Positions 46,516-58,732 are shown, numbered from the stretch's first letter. The stretch: DNA of 64,000 nt from Harmonia axyridis (GCF_914767665.1 NC_059504.1:44299720-44363719), one strand, 5' to 3'. Numbers and translations are program-made. The notes: generated by a model not told the origin, from the letters alone.

Positions 46516-49199
46516 CTGAAAAAAAAATCATTCATTTAAACTTAATGTTTTTCGACAGTTTCATGAAGGGTATTTTATAATTTAATAATTATATAATTAT
46601 GATTATAATGGCAACATTGTGTTTTATTTTTCACATTTCTCATTTGTGTTGAGTAGGTAATGCCATTAAAATATGGAAAGATACACGCTTCAACAAATTT
46701 TAGAGATTATCAAATTTATTTAGGTTGAAAACCTACTTTTCAAAATTTCCACATGATTTTGAAAATATTGATTTTATATAGTTAATTTCTAGGATGTAGC
46801 TAGTCTTATCATTCAAGATGAAATACTCTGTGGTTTATTCTCGATCTAGCAATCTCAGATTTTACAGAATTTCAATTGTTGCGAAACATGTTACATAATG
46901 TTTATTTGTTAAAATTACATGAACTTTAATATAGCGGATCTTTCGGTAAGCTAATAAATCACCCTGGATATAAGTTGTTTTTCTTCTTGACCTTCCACGA
47001 ACTTCAACTGAATACCCTGTATATTCGCTGGCTTTCAAATCTTTCACGAAATTATTCAATGGAAAGATTGACCAACTAAATATTCCCAAGACAATGGTAG
47101 CAGATGATAAACAAGAGTAATAGTTCAAGGTTCGCCTTCATTCAAATATTTCTCATCAACTAATGAATGTAAAACCGAAACAGATAATAGATAACAGAAT
47201 TGTGTACATACGTGTATGTTTGACGACGAGTACAATAAAATAGCGATTCCGATTTTATCTTATCGGTCTACTTGAAGGATCCTATACAGAAGTTTTTTGC
47301 GACATAGTAGAATTACTTTTGTCTAAAATTAGGTTGGGGAAAAATAGCTTCTTAAAATTGAAGGCTACACCGGTCTCACAGAAATGAACGTAGTCTGTTA
47401 GGAATGAAAGATTTACATGTCATATGTTTTTTTTTAGAATGGCATGACTATTTTCGACATCATTCCTTGGAATTTATTCGATAAATAGAAAGGAAATGAA
47501 GTATATATATATATAAATATAGTTTATATCATTCTATTAATTATTTTTTATGAACTCACGAATTTTATGATAGCTATTATAAATTATATCTATAAAAAAT
47601 CATTAATAGGATTTTTCATTTTTATTCTACCTATAGCATTATGGATACGTGTGAGCCTGCAGCTTCATTCAGAGTATTTTGAATTGAAGATAACTACTCA
47701 ACTTTTATAAAACGATTATAATAGAATAAAACTTATACAGTGTGTTCCACCATTGACCCGTCACTCTGTTAAGGTTAAGCGCTGGAATTTCCGAAATTAT
47801 TTACGACACAGTATCATTTGGCTCAAAGCTGCATTTTCAGATTTTTCCTATATACACAGGTTGTACCAAAAATGTGTAAACGACCAACAAAAACAGAAGA
47901 AGAAAAAATAACATGTGTTTTCTACTTTTTTTTTGTTTTTCATTGAATTTTGAGGTTGCATGAAATAATTGAACCCAATTTGTTTGGATTTTCATATGGT
48001 TAAAACTTACCGTTTCTGAAATATTTCGATTTTTCATAAATTGGAGATTCTTTAGAGAAACCAAATAACTCCGAAAAGAATTAATTTATTTGAATGAGTC
48101 TCTGAAAGTGAATTTTTGAAGAACGGAAGTAAGTACGGATTCTTTAATATTAAATCTACTGGTTCTTCAAAATGAAACATTTCATTAAGTGTGTTTTTCA
48201 AAAGTTTATAGTTAAGGGCTCATTCCAGATGGCACACCCTACATTTTATTTCTTTATTAGGTAGTAATAGTCATTAATGAATCGTCTCATTTTGAATACC
48301 CCGTAAAGTTCTCAATGATTATCATAAAGTCAGTACTTAGTTCCCTTTTTTTAGTATTCACTATCCAAATCACATTTGAATAAATTCATTCATTTCGCAA
48401 TCATGATCAGAATAATTTTCAAGACTAGAAAAAAAAATAGTGTAGGGTAGGAAATTTCATTAAGATTCGTTAAAAAAAAAATTTTTAAACGATACAGACT
48501 TCTCTATAACTGACAATATATCTTGCAAGGCAGTTACTAGGTGAGTTCTACTTAAATAGTTAAGCACTTTTGGCGTCGGAGTCAGAAGAGTAAACAAAGT
48601 ATTTGTTTACGATTGATGTGTCAGTATGTCTAGGTTATTTTGTTGATGAGTACATCAAAATATTCATTAATCCCGTTCTCAATTTTTGTGGCATTATCAA
48701 GGAGACAGGGTTAATATATTTTAGGCGTCGGTAAATTATTTTATCTACATCTGCTTCATTTTGAAGCTATTTGACAACTGATTTTGCATCCATTTGCGTT
48801 CAATAATGGAACGCATTACCTACACAACTCAAAAGTACATTACATAACGAGAGTTGTAAAAAGTATATTACGCTCGACTAGAAAAAGTAATTCTAGAAGT
48901 GCGTAATTGTCTTACAAGTTATGTAGGTACTATACACTAGCTACGACCGCATTCATGTCCATTAAAACATAGGAAAATCCAAAAACTGATGGCGAATCCC
49001 AAAACGCCAAAAATCAGCTATGCGGGCTGTTATTCGTAACTGATAAAGGTTTTATCTTATTGGTTAATCGCCGTGCGATTTACTTTACGTGATTCCGTAT
49101 TGGTTGTTGATCATGCTCTATGTATGTTGATGGTAAAGTAAATCGCACAGTTTTACGTTGTACAAAGTATAAATGGACAGCTATGAAATTGGCGAGTTG
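46516..49199. other. Intron 1 part, mostly unassigned
   Basis: CCCTG-type MITE ends occur near 46961 (AATCACCCTGGATATAAG) and 47015-47022 (ACCCTGTATATTC) without a clear partner. Nothing coding is recognised. Confidence 0.3.
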
Positions 49200-50215
49200 T
49201 ACAGGGTGGGCAAATTTCGATGTTTTAGCACTACAACTTTTAAGCCAAAGGAGATAGACCCTTCTCGGTCTCTTCTTCTGAGAAACTAACAAGGGTAGTA
49301 TTCATTTTTGGCCACCTTCTTTTGTTTTCGAGTTATAAGCGAAAATTGGAAAATTGGCGATATCGAAAAACATTTATATCTCCGCTAATACTGATGATAG
49401 AGCACTGAAATTAAAACATCGTACAGTTTCAAAAGGGTTTTAATTAAGAAGCTATGACCCAAAGTTATATTTTTTCAAATGGGGACACTAGATTTATGTG
49501 CCATTTTTCGAAAGCTTTTCAATATTTCTATGGTTTCAACTGTTGATGACCATAGAAAAATTGAGCTTCCTATAACAAGAGTAGTGTCCTTCCATCAATC
49601 TGATTATTTCTATGCTTTTTCCTAATTTTTACAAAATTCGAATCTAGGTATATATTTTCTTAAATATTTTTATAAAATATATTTGTATTTTGTATAAATT
49701 AGTAAAAATCATAGAAATAACCGGATTACCTGGAGGACACTTCTCTTGATGAAGCTCAATTTTTCTGTGCTCGTTAACAGTTGAAACCATATAAATATTG
49801 CGACTTTTAGGTGGAAAAAGGTTTTTGACCATTTTCTTTTATCTAATTACACAAACCATACGATGTCATACATTTTTGAAATCAGGAAAAATTAAGCTCT
49901 CAAAAATAGCACAGAAATCTAGAGTTCCCATTTGAAAAAACATAACTTTGGGTCATAGCTTCGTAACTAAAAACCCTTTTGAAAGGACGAGCACGCCACT
50001 GGATTCTACGTGAAAAAGTGCCAGTATGATATTTTTCGATATCGCCATTTTTCCAATTTTCGCTTATAACTCGAAAACAAAAGAAGGTGGCCAAAATGAA
50101 TACTACTCTTGTTAGTTTCTCAGAAAAAGAGACCGAGAAAAGGGTATCAGATTTTGTCTATCTCCTCTGGTTTAAAAGTTGTAGTGCTAAAACATCGAAA
50201 TTTGCCCACCCTGTA
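49200..50215. mobile_element. Large foldback element, about 1 kb
   Basis: The termini are TACAGGGTGGGCAAATTTCG and the exact complement, with TA as the probable target. Arms of about 450 bp lie either side of an AT-rich centre near 49690. Stretches such as AGTTATAAGCGAAAATTGGA are conserved in both arms. It belongs with the TACAGGGTG foldbacks at 10018 and 39931. Frames inside it are non-coding. Confidence 0.85.
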
Positions 50216-51854
50216 CCCTGTGGAAAAATAATTAACTCACGCCTAAAATACTTGGCTATGTTTTCATAACAATGCATTCAATGTTACAAAAATTTAATAT
50301 TTTGATATATTTATCAACAAACTGATAGTCGTCACATAGTTGCAAGAAAAACTTCTCATAACAAACTTATAAAGATGGACCAGCAGAACGAGATAGGTTG
50401 AAATTAATCTTCGTGAATATCTGCCAACTTAAAGATTCTTCTTTCAATAATCACACTAGCCATTATCAGTCCAGAAATTATCGTGTCAAATGACACCACT
50501 TTAAGCCAATTATAACTGACAAATCACATTGATAAAAAACATCAAAATGAGCCACCTCATGTCCCAAAAGTCATCCACCAAAAAGACACACAGAGTCTAG
50601 ACAAGCAACCATAAATTTCCGACGCACTTTCACCGTCTCGAAAAGGTCACGAATTTCTATGGAGACCTGCCTCCTAATATCCCCAAGGAAACGCCGAAAA
50701 AGGGGGGAAATTGAAAATCCCTGTCCGCCCCGATTGTTTTTATATGCAACATCAAGGCGGCAGAGAATTCATTATTGTAGCCCGAACAAATTTACCGTCA
50801 TTAGGAAGTGAACGTGCCCTCGCCAGTCAAGAGTTATATCTGCATTACTGCCTAACATGGTATCTCCATTAACCAGGAAGACTGTTCTGGAGACTGATCA
50901 GTTGTGGGACGAAAAAATCGAGGAGGCGTTTGGAGGAGGCTCGACGGCAGAGAAACTGGGTTAGAATCACACAAGGAATCACAGTAGTTCATTAATGAAC
51001 CACTGTTTTGTTATGTTTTCACGAAATAAATAATTAAAAAGTTTGACTTTAGACAATTTCATTCGAACTTTTATTGGATCGATGAAACCAAATCATTTGC
51101 TGGGTTGGTGCATAACTATCCTAAGACTATTTTGCAAGAAGTCTAGAAAAAGGTTCAGAGGTTCATATACCTTTAATTTTTGATAAAAATAATATTTTTC
51201 TCCGATTGACAGCAAATATTTATTTTGTAGACACATATCAATCTGTAAAGTATTACTTTTCCTGCCTAGGCAGCAAAGTAGTTATTCTCAATGCGAATTA
51301 AACATTCTACATTTTCTGACAATCAATATTGTTTGCCACTTTCCTTATTTCTGGAGGAGTTAGTAGTCGCTATCACTATCCATAACTTAAATATATCTTA
51401 TAATTCCACAAAAAACTGTTAGATATTTCATAAGTTGTCAAACTAAAATTATCATGAACATATACATTTCCATAGCAACCAATCATTGCAACAATTGCGA
51501 TTTCTATTCCATTTCGTTTTAATTTATCACTACAGGAAAAATAAAAGATTGTGGGAATTATAATAATTTGCGAATACAATATCCTACATATATCATTATA
51601 AACAATCGAGTAAAAAATTATATGTTCAACTCGGCAGCAAAGTAGATTGACTGCCTTGGCTGAAACTATCAGCCGCGGCACCACTAATTTGCTACCTAGT
51701 AAAACAAATAACTATTCTCATTTTTACGTGTACTGTCTTAACACGCGTGCATATGATAAACTTATATGTTCATTCAAAATAAAAGCATTTTGAACCTTTG
51801 ACGGCGATTTTCTAAACTTTTTGCAAAAAAAATTAGTATAGTTTCGCACCAAGC
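50216..51854. other. Intron 1 part with a GC-richer core
   Basis: Positions 50620-50960 are clearly GC-richer than adjacent sequence and have stops in every frame at short range. No splice pair was found. This is a possible enhancer within the first intron. The rest is unassigned. Confidence 0.3.
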
Positions 51855-52030
51855 CAGCGCATTGATTCAAAGAATACGTACATTGAATTAACGTATAACT
51901 TTGGTTGATTCAATGAACTAATTTCATTGGGACAACGGAACTAATGCATTGGGCCAATGAACGCGTTCATTCCAATAATGAATATCGTACATTGACTCAG
52001 AAAATACGTACGTTAATAACAATAATGATT
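51855..52030. repeat. Left direct repeat, ATACGTACATTGAATTAACG unit
   Basis: This segment reads CATTGATTCAAAGAATACGT and on through ATTGAATTAACGTATAA and CATTGGGCCAATGAACGCG. A related segment lies at 53171-53400, just beyond the transposon remnant. Short near-palindromes such as TTCATTGG recur in it. Confidence 0.5.
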
Positions 52031-52031
52031 A

Positions 52032-53168
52032 CACAGGGCAACAACAAAAATTTTTTTTGGTGCCTGGAATTTTAGAGTTGATTTTAACTATATTTGGGAC
52101 GCTAAATCTGAACGTGCAATCCGTTTTTTTCTATCAGCTCCACATTTTAAGATACATCAACTTATCTACCAATGTGGGTATATTCATTTACCCATAGTTC
52201 TAAAATTATTATATATTCATTAATGTAGGTACAATGGTTTTATTGAGAGTCTATAATTGAGTGAATTCAAGGTAAATCTATAAATAGCAGAACCATTGCC
52301 TGTCAGGTACCTAAACTGACCCTTTTAATCCCCTAACTCGGGTAAGTAAGAGAAAAAAATCATACTTCCTCCGTTACATATAAAGTTGGGCTTAATGAAG
52401 CAATTTGTAATGGCTCTTGATAAGAATGGGTCATGTTTTGCATATACATATAGGAGTAAAAATGAGTCAGTTGATCACAGAAAAACTCAAAGCAAGGATA
52501 TTTGACGTCCCACAAATAAGACAATTAATTTAGGATCCTGTCTTCATAAATTCAATGAATCAAGTTGAACGAGAAGCTTGGACATCATTTGTTGCAATGT
52601 AGAAAATTTTCTAGGCAAACATAAAGCTCAAAACTATGTTGAAATGGTTAATAACATGCTTAATAGTTTCAAATCGTTAGGGTGCATTCTGAGTATTAAT
52701 ATACACTATTACACAGCCACTTAGAACGTTTTCTAGGAAATTTAGGAGACTTGAGTGAGGAACAAGGTGAAAGATTTCAGCAAGATATTAAAGTTATGGG
52801 GGAACGCTACCAAGGAAGATGAGACATGCACATGATGGCAGATTACTGCTGGAGTTAAAAAAAGGACATTCAAGAATGTCGCGGAAAAGAAGCTTTCGAA
52901 GTGTTGAGTGACTATTTGATTTCTTCAATGTTTTTTTTGTTTGTTAAAATAATATTGTATTTTGTTTAAAAAAAAAATTCGTATCTACTTTTGTTTACCA
53001 TACTTACGGATTCGAGTTAAAATAATGTAACTTATATTTCTCTAAAAGTGTAAATCTTAAAAATTTGAACTTCTAGATAAAAATTAATACGTTATTTGAA
53101 TTCAAGACTTCACATCGATATAGAATCAGCTCGAAAAACCTCAACACCAAAACAGTTGTTGCCCTGTG
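52032..53168 (+). mobile_element. DNA transposon remnant with CACAGGGCAACAAC ends
   Basis: The left end CACAGGGCAACAAC and the right end GTTGTTGCCCTGTG are perfect inverted repeats. The body of 1137 bp contains a decayed protein fragment. The element sits between two copies of a degenerate direct repeat. Target duplication is not clear. The superfamily is not determined. Confidence 0.65.
52480..52905 (+). pseudogene. Remnant of an FHQDIK...MMADYCW transposon protein
   Basis: Across several frames the sequence reads NQVEREAWTSFVAM, then YVEMVNNMLNSFKSLGC, LGDLSEEQGERFQQDI, RYQGR and HMMADYCW. This series of motifs recurs in a family of invertebrate transposon-derived proteins that I know only as unnamed. 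At least five stops or frameshifts break it. Its location between the inverted ends implies it was carried by this element. Confidence 0.55.
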
Positions 53169-53170
53169 AT

Positions 53171-53400
53171 CGTACATTGATTCAACGAATACGTACGTTG
53201 AATTAACGTATAAAGCTTGTTAGTACAATGAACAAATTTCAATGTGACAACAACACTCATTCATTGGACCGATGAATTTTCATACGTTGAGCCGAAGAAC
53301 ACATTCGTTGTCGTGATGTATCATATTTACGCACATTCGGTACTTTGTCCCAATGATAATTGATTGTTGGCACAATGAGCGCGTTCACCGGCTCTATTTC
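53171..53400. repeat. Right direct repeat of the degenerate unit
   Basis: CATTGATTCAACGAATACGT followed by GTTGAATTAACGTATAA repeats the order of motifs at 51855. Later motifs (CATTGG, GAGCGCGTTCA) also recur but diverge. The two copies suggest a larger pre-existing repeat, or a terminal direct repeat around the insert. Confidence 0.5.
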
Positions 53401-56400
53401 GATAAATAAATTCATTGCCCCAACTTACTTTTTAGTTGTATTCACGTACTATTTTCGTTCAGTGATTCGAAAACCGTAGAATTAGGTCAATGCGAGACCA
53501 ATTAAAGAAAATATCTGAAGTAAAGGTCGCATTCCCAATTATCGTTATTATCTGGGCAGATTGTGGATTTTGATTATCTGAAACTGATTTAGATGAAACG
53601 TGAATTGTACCTGGCGGCAGCCATATTTCAAGTCATAGAAATGTCACCAGCTGTCATTTGTTTTGTACGTACATTCCGTCTAGAAGGTATCGGGAATGGA
53701 AATGGATGATTTAAAAAGCACATTTGAAGGTATCGCTTTCGCTAAGTTGGACAACTGTCCTACATGCTCACGAGAGGCGTTACCTTGGGAGTAACCTAAC
53801 ATTTAATTTGTCTATACAGAATGTTCCTGAATTGGAGATACAAACGAAAATGACAGATTCTTCGGATCGTTTTAAGAAATAAACGACCTAAAAACATGGA
53901 CCGCAAATATTTTGTTTTTTTTTTTCAAGTTTTCTTCTCATACCACCGTCCCTTCAACTTAAATTTGACATAGATATTTCAATTATTCAATTTAAAGATT
54001 TTATCATCTGATATGCTTATTTTGAATACAAATCTACAGAGTGATATTATTTCTCGGAAAGTGCCCGCTTTATTCTTCAAAAAAAATGTTTTTATCCCCT
54101 GGTAGTTTGAAAAACTTTGGTCCAGTACTAGGTACACTTTTGGTTTTTTTTTTTTGTAGTTTTGTCGTATTTTATAGTGATTTCGATAAAGAAAATTTCA
54201 AACAATTATCTAGTACCTAATCCAATCCTCAGAAGAATCCTATCTATTATGAATATCCAGTCAATAAGCTGTGATGAATAAATTAATTATAAATTTTGGT
54301 ACTTATTTACCCAATCTGTAATGAAGATTCGATAAACTGGTATACTCACAAAAAAGAACGACTACAAGAAACAGTCTGTATCTCGAAAACAAAGCGTTTT
54401 CCGATGATTGGAAATGTCGGAGAACAGAATCTGAGTGGAACTTCACATCTCTAGCGTTGAAAATTTTACGTAATTCGTCAAAAACCAAATATGTGAAAAA
54501 AATCATAGATTTCGGACCTCAGTAATGCATGACAATTAATTTCTAGCTAATTGCAATCTTATCAACCAACCCCCTTCTTATTTCATTTATATGGCTCTGG
54601 CTGACATTTTTTTCTTTCGAAATCCAATTATTTTTTCATATGATAGTGTTCAGTTGAAAATGTTCTAAAAATATTGTGATTATTGCATTCTTCGTTGGGG
54701 CAAGTGTAGGTATATTACCTTGAAGGGCTCACTCCAAAGACAGTATGAGAAAATTGTAAAAATGATTCATATTTAATGTTTCATGAATTATCGTTTTTTT
54801 TTACATAAAAGTAAATCGACAATTTCACATTGTAGAATACACGCTTCAATATTCGTTTACTCAAGAATTGATACAAAAACTCGTCAATCCATCGAATTTT
54901 TGAAAGAAATTCAAATTCAACTTTACAGAAGCTTTAGCATCAATTAAAACGAATGAACTCTTAGAACTAAGAGAATTTAGAAACATAATGATCCAAAGTT
55001 TCAAAATTTCGTCTGAATTCAACTTAATAAGGTATATTTTCAACGTCATTTTAAAAGATCATTTTGAGGTGTCAGGCCTTTTATGTTCGAAATCGCCTTA
55101 GGCCTCCCGCCTTAAGTCTTTCAGCAGAGGATTCAACAAATATTACTAGCTTGCATACCTTGCATACAATAAACGGAATAGGAGTATGAAAAGAAAGTAC
55201 CACCTCTTGAAAATTCCACCGAATAATACTCAAAAGAATTAGTTATTGTCGAAAGAAGGTAAAACATGGCAATAAAGTGGGCAACGACAAAGGAAGCGTA
55301 AAATGACAAAGGCGGCAACCGAATATTTTGGCGCCATAATTAGGTACTGCAAAATCTTGAAACTTAACAGCTCAATGTCTGGATGGAATATTGGAGTTCG
55401 ACGCGAAGTATTGGAATGAATATAATTTATGATGATGGCCGGAAGTTTCTTGTTATTTTAGTTTTTCATGAATATTCAGTGTTCTCATAGGGATTTTCAT
55501 TATCATAATTCATTGATTTTCGGAAATCCGGCAAATAAGTTTCATTAAATTTAAATTTGGCGGAATATTTTTGTACTATTGTTTTATGCCAACATTTCAA
55601 CACAAAAAAAAAGATAATTCATAGAATGATTTCCAATAATTTCTCGCAGTAGTTACAGTTCCTAAAACATGACTTTTATTGATGGTTGTTGACGTTTTCC
55701 TCAAAACATCACCAAAACGGAGTATCTGAAATCTGAATCAAATAAGCATAGGGAATAGTTTTTTATTCCATGAATTTTTCAATGAATGTCATTTAAAATC
55801 ATGAAATTATTCTTCGAGTTGACATATATAAATTTGATCGTGACAATTAACACAGAAAAGTTTTTGTGAAATACAATATTAAAGCTGACTTGATTATTGA
55901 TTGACCACCGTCGTGCTGATATTGTAGATTTCGAAAAAAATTCCGAAGTATTTCAGTGAAGTCATTTCGAAAGCATGAACTAATAAATACGTCAATTAAA
56001 AATTATCCACTCACATGAAAACAGTAAACCTGAGATATTCAAACAATATTATGTTTTTCGTATAATGCAATCAAAGCTTACAGATTTCATATGAATTAAT
56101 GAGATCAAAACCACGCAAAAAACATTCCGATCATGGAATACCCTACATATTATATTGACAAGAGTTCCCTTCCTAACACATGGATGATATTAATAAGTGA
56201 AACACGTGCTTAGTTTTAAAAATCAATCATAGTGTAAATAAAGATAATTCGATTTGGATCAGTTGACATTGAACCTAATAAATCGAACTCCATGTGTAGG
56301 ATATTGAAATTCGTACATTCAGAAGTGTTTCGAATAATTCGAAAATTTTGTTTGGAAACTATGTGTGAAAATTGTAGGTAACATTCCAGGGGGGTCGAAA

Positions 56401-56540
56401 TATTTCGTTCTTTGACCTGATAATTGCACATAATGTGAAAGCAATACCTAGTTCTTCGATAAAAATGAAGTATGAAATTAATATTTGCTTGAACATCAAG
56501 TAGAATCAACATTTTCATTGCAACAAATTTGCCAACTCAC
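53401..56540. other. Intron 1 part nearest exon 1
   Basis: No mobile element or gene was recognised over about 3.1 kb, which makes this the cleanest intronic stretch in the window. Confidence 0.35.
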
Positions 56541-57428
56541 CTTCAATATAACGCTCTGAGATCTAGATACGCATGATAACTTAGGGATGTTCTCTGAACT
56601 GTCATAACTAATATCGTTATGAATGTCGTAATCCACAAAGCTCAGGTCCTGATAACTAACATTAATATCACTCTCCGTCAACGATTTCAAGGACTGCTTC
56701 CACTCCTCAAACTTGCTCTTGGTCAAATCCTCCTTCGACTTGTCCTTCTTTATCATATCCCTGAAACTGATGGACCGTTTCAGTAGCGATTTAGATTCCT
56801 CTCCGAAACTGATGATCCTCTTCATAAACGAAGGGGTTCGATGAAGAGCAGACTTGGAGGATCCTATCTCCAGGGCCGAATGGAATTTCTGGGACATTCT
56901 GAGGGAGTCCCTCCTCTCGGAGGAGTCTTCAGAGGATTCGAACACATCCTCGTCTTCGGGGCTTGTGATGTCGTTTTTATCCTCGTAAATCTTCGGTATC
57001 ACCTTCTTCTTGAAGATGGACGAGAAGGACAGTCTGTGTTTACGTTTGGACTTCGTTTTGGGCACTTCCGGAGTTTTGAAGATGGGGTTAAAGGTCTCTG
57101 CTGCATTTTCCGAGATCACGCACTCGCTGATGCACCTTCTGGAGTTTTTGTCGCGCACGAAGACGTGGTTGTTGTTGTTGAACCTGTCTTTTTTGCGTAG
57201 CACCACTTTGTTTTCATCGTCGTCGACGCACTTGGACATGGCGCCGGCTAAGAGTTCGTTTACAATACCCCAAATTTCCTCATCCACTTCTGCTTCAACT
57301 CGCGAACCGTTTTCTCCATTGTTGTCGCGCTTCACTTCTATAGGTCTTGAGAACTTTCCGTTCGTCAGCCAGATGTAGTCGTTTCGAACTCTGCTATCGC
57401 CTTTTTTCGGGCTGGATTCTGTGACCAT
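56541..57428 (-). CDS. Exon 1 (start exon) of the long minus-strand gene
   Basis: The exon of 888 bp encodes 296 codons from MVTESSPKKGDSRVRNDYIW. The start has A at -3 and G at +4, and an in-frame TAA lies nine codons upstream (57455-57453). It ends GAAG|GTGAGT in phase 0. Residues 45-65 (EAEVDEEIWGIVNELLAGAM) may form a helix. A basic patch lies at 124-142. R-x-x-S-F-type motifs lie at 132-136 (RLSFS), 197-201 (RTPSF), 204-208 (RIISF) and 218-222 (RSISF), in the style of basophilic kinase or 14-3-3 sites. Acidic runs follow at 157-171. No folded domain or signal peptide is evident, and the family is not recognised. Base composition is coding-like, unlike the surroundings. Confidence 0.9.
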
Positions 57429-57560
57429 CTTGTTAGAATGCGAAAAATCGCGTTAGTACGGGCATAGCGCCTCGGTGTCGCTAGGAAAACAAGGAATATA
57501 ACCTGTAATTCGATTGTGGAACATTAAACTCCGCAATTAAAACTTATCTCGGCGTACAAA
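57429..57560 (-). promoter_or_regulatory. 5' leader and presumed promoter side
   Basis: Immediately upstream of the start codon the minus strand reads ATTCTAACAAG before ATG. No TATA box is evident in the next 150 bp. The leader may be spliced further upstream, so the transcription start is not located. Confidence 0.35.
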
Positions 57561-57639
57561 TGTTCGATAAACGTCGTCTAGATAAGGATTGTGAGAGAAT
57601 TCGATTATCTGGATGGCAGAATCCGTGATTCTCACGTAT

Positions 57640-57654
57640 ACACACACACACACT
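57640..57654. repeat. CA dinucleotide run
   Basis: A (CA)7 run lies about 210 bp upstream of the start codon of the long gene. Confidence 0.7.
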
Positions 57655-57887
57655 GAAAATTTGACGAAAGGTCAGGTCGGCGTGGGAAAATTAGAGCGGA
57701 TAATAGACATGCAGTCTGGACGTTTTGAATTTGCGTAATGGCGTATTTCTTTTAACCGTCTCGACTGTTGGAATATGAATGCTTTCGGTTTGTTACAAAA
57801 CGAAGTGTCTTGTGGTGGTATAGAGGAGGGATAATGAAGTCTAGGCAGTCGGCGTTTTGTTAATAACTTTTACGACGGTCCGTTGCC

Positions 57888-57930
57888 GTAAGGGTGCAAT
57901 AAACCTTTTCGGTACTTTCAGTAAAAAGAA
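57888..57930 (+). repeat. Direct repeat, left copy
   Basis: GTAAGGGTGCAATAAACCTT then TTCGGTACTTTC recurs with few changes at 58319-58360 (GTAAGGGTGTAATAAACCTT). Confidence 0.6.
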
Positions 57931-58318
57931 CTTGTTTTCCAAATGTAGGTTATTTTCAATCAGCAATCTTTGTTGTTTCAGCTACCACATCTGATTCTAG
58001 TCGTGTTCAGTAGTGCGTTTATGTTCAAAACAACCCTGAGTTTATCGAGTAGGGGGATAACCGGCAACTGTTTTAGGGGAATAACCTACTACGACTGTAT
58101 TGAATTAATTATAGCCTGAAATTTATCGTGTCTCAGTTTAATATATTTTTCCATTACTGAATCTCTTATTGTTAATTTTTTTCTTTTGGAATTTGTGTAG
58201 TTTACAGTGAAGTAGAATTAAAAAAAAACTAGTATGAAATACCTAAAATCGTACAGGGTATCCCAAATTTGATTCTCACCGAAAGCATCTTGAGAACTAG
58301 GTACCTATACTACTCCGA

Positions 58319-58360
58319 GTAAGGGTGTAATAAACCTTTTCGGTGTTTTCGCTAAAAAAC
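58319..58360 (+). repeat. Direct repeat, right copy
   Basis: Second copy of the unit at 57888, spaced about 430 bp. Near 58252 a TACAGGGTATCCC motif suggests a MITE end, so the pair may belong to a small mobile element. Confidence 0.55.
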
Positions 58361-58732
58361 TTTTGTAGGACCCCCGATATATATTTTTTCTTAATGAGAT
58401 AGAAGAAAGCAGATCATAGATAGGTATAGGTATTCGTTCTCGAGTTACAGGGCGTTTCTGAAAATGATCATTTCGCTATATCTTGGTTTATTCGAAAAAT
58501 TTTTTAATGTTTTATTTACTAATTTTTATGGTTTATATAACAGATCATAGAAATTAATTACCGTTTCAGAGATATTAAGGGAAAATGGTGTTTCATAGAT
58601 GGGACATTCAATTTTTCTCAAAACAGTTTTTTAGGCACAAATTTGTCGAAAAGCACCTTTTTATCGGTTTTTCATAAATGTCATCCGTTTGAAAGATATT
58701 GAGTTTTTCAACTTTTTTTATGGGACATCTTA

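Larger units (their letters stand above)
13456..57428 (-). other. Long split gene, five exons inferred
   Basis: This is the span of a minus-strand gene model built from the sequence. Coding exons are 57428-56541, 46515-46449, 45931-45832, 37608-37474 and 13633-13456. The introns are 10,025, 517, 8,223 and 23,840 bp. Exon ends carry 0, +1, +2 and +2 bases, and each following exon begins with the complementary phase, so 456 codons run without a stop. The last known exon ends in phase 0 with a GTGAGT donor, so the gene continues to the left. The product is basic and serine-rich, with no domain I recognise. Exons 1-3 are well supported. Exon 4 has a strong acceptor but a weak donor, and the 4-to-5 join spans 24 kb, so extra exons could be missing. 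Confidence 0.65.

Noticed and set aside
46862..47128. An 88-codon minus-strand frame
   Set aside because: It crosses MITE-like ends (CACCCTGGA, CCCTGTATATTC), has no splice borders, and would overlap intron 1.
51855..53400. LTR retrotransposon with short terminal direct repeats
   Set aside because: The repeats are poorly conserved and the insert has its own inverted ends. No primer-binding site or polypurine tract is evident.
56841..57378. Two plus-strand open frames of about 120 codons opposite exon 1
   Set aside because: They lie antisense to a well-supported coding exon with a start, an upstream stop and a donor, and they show no motif or splice context.
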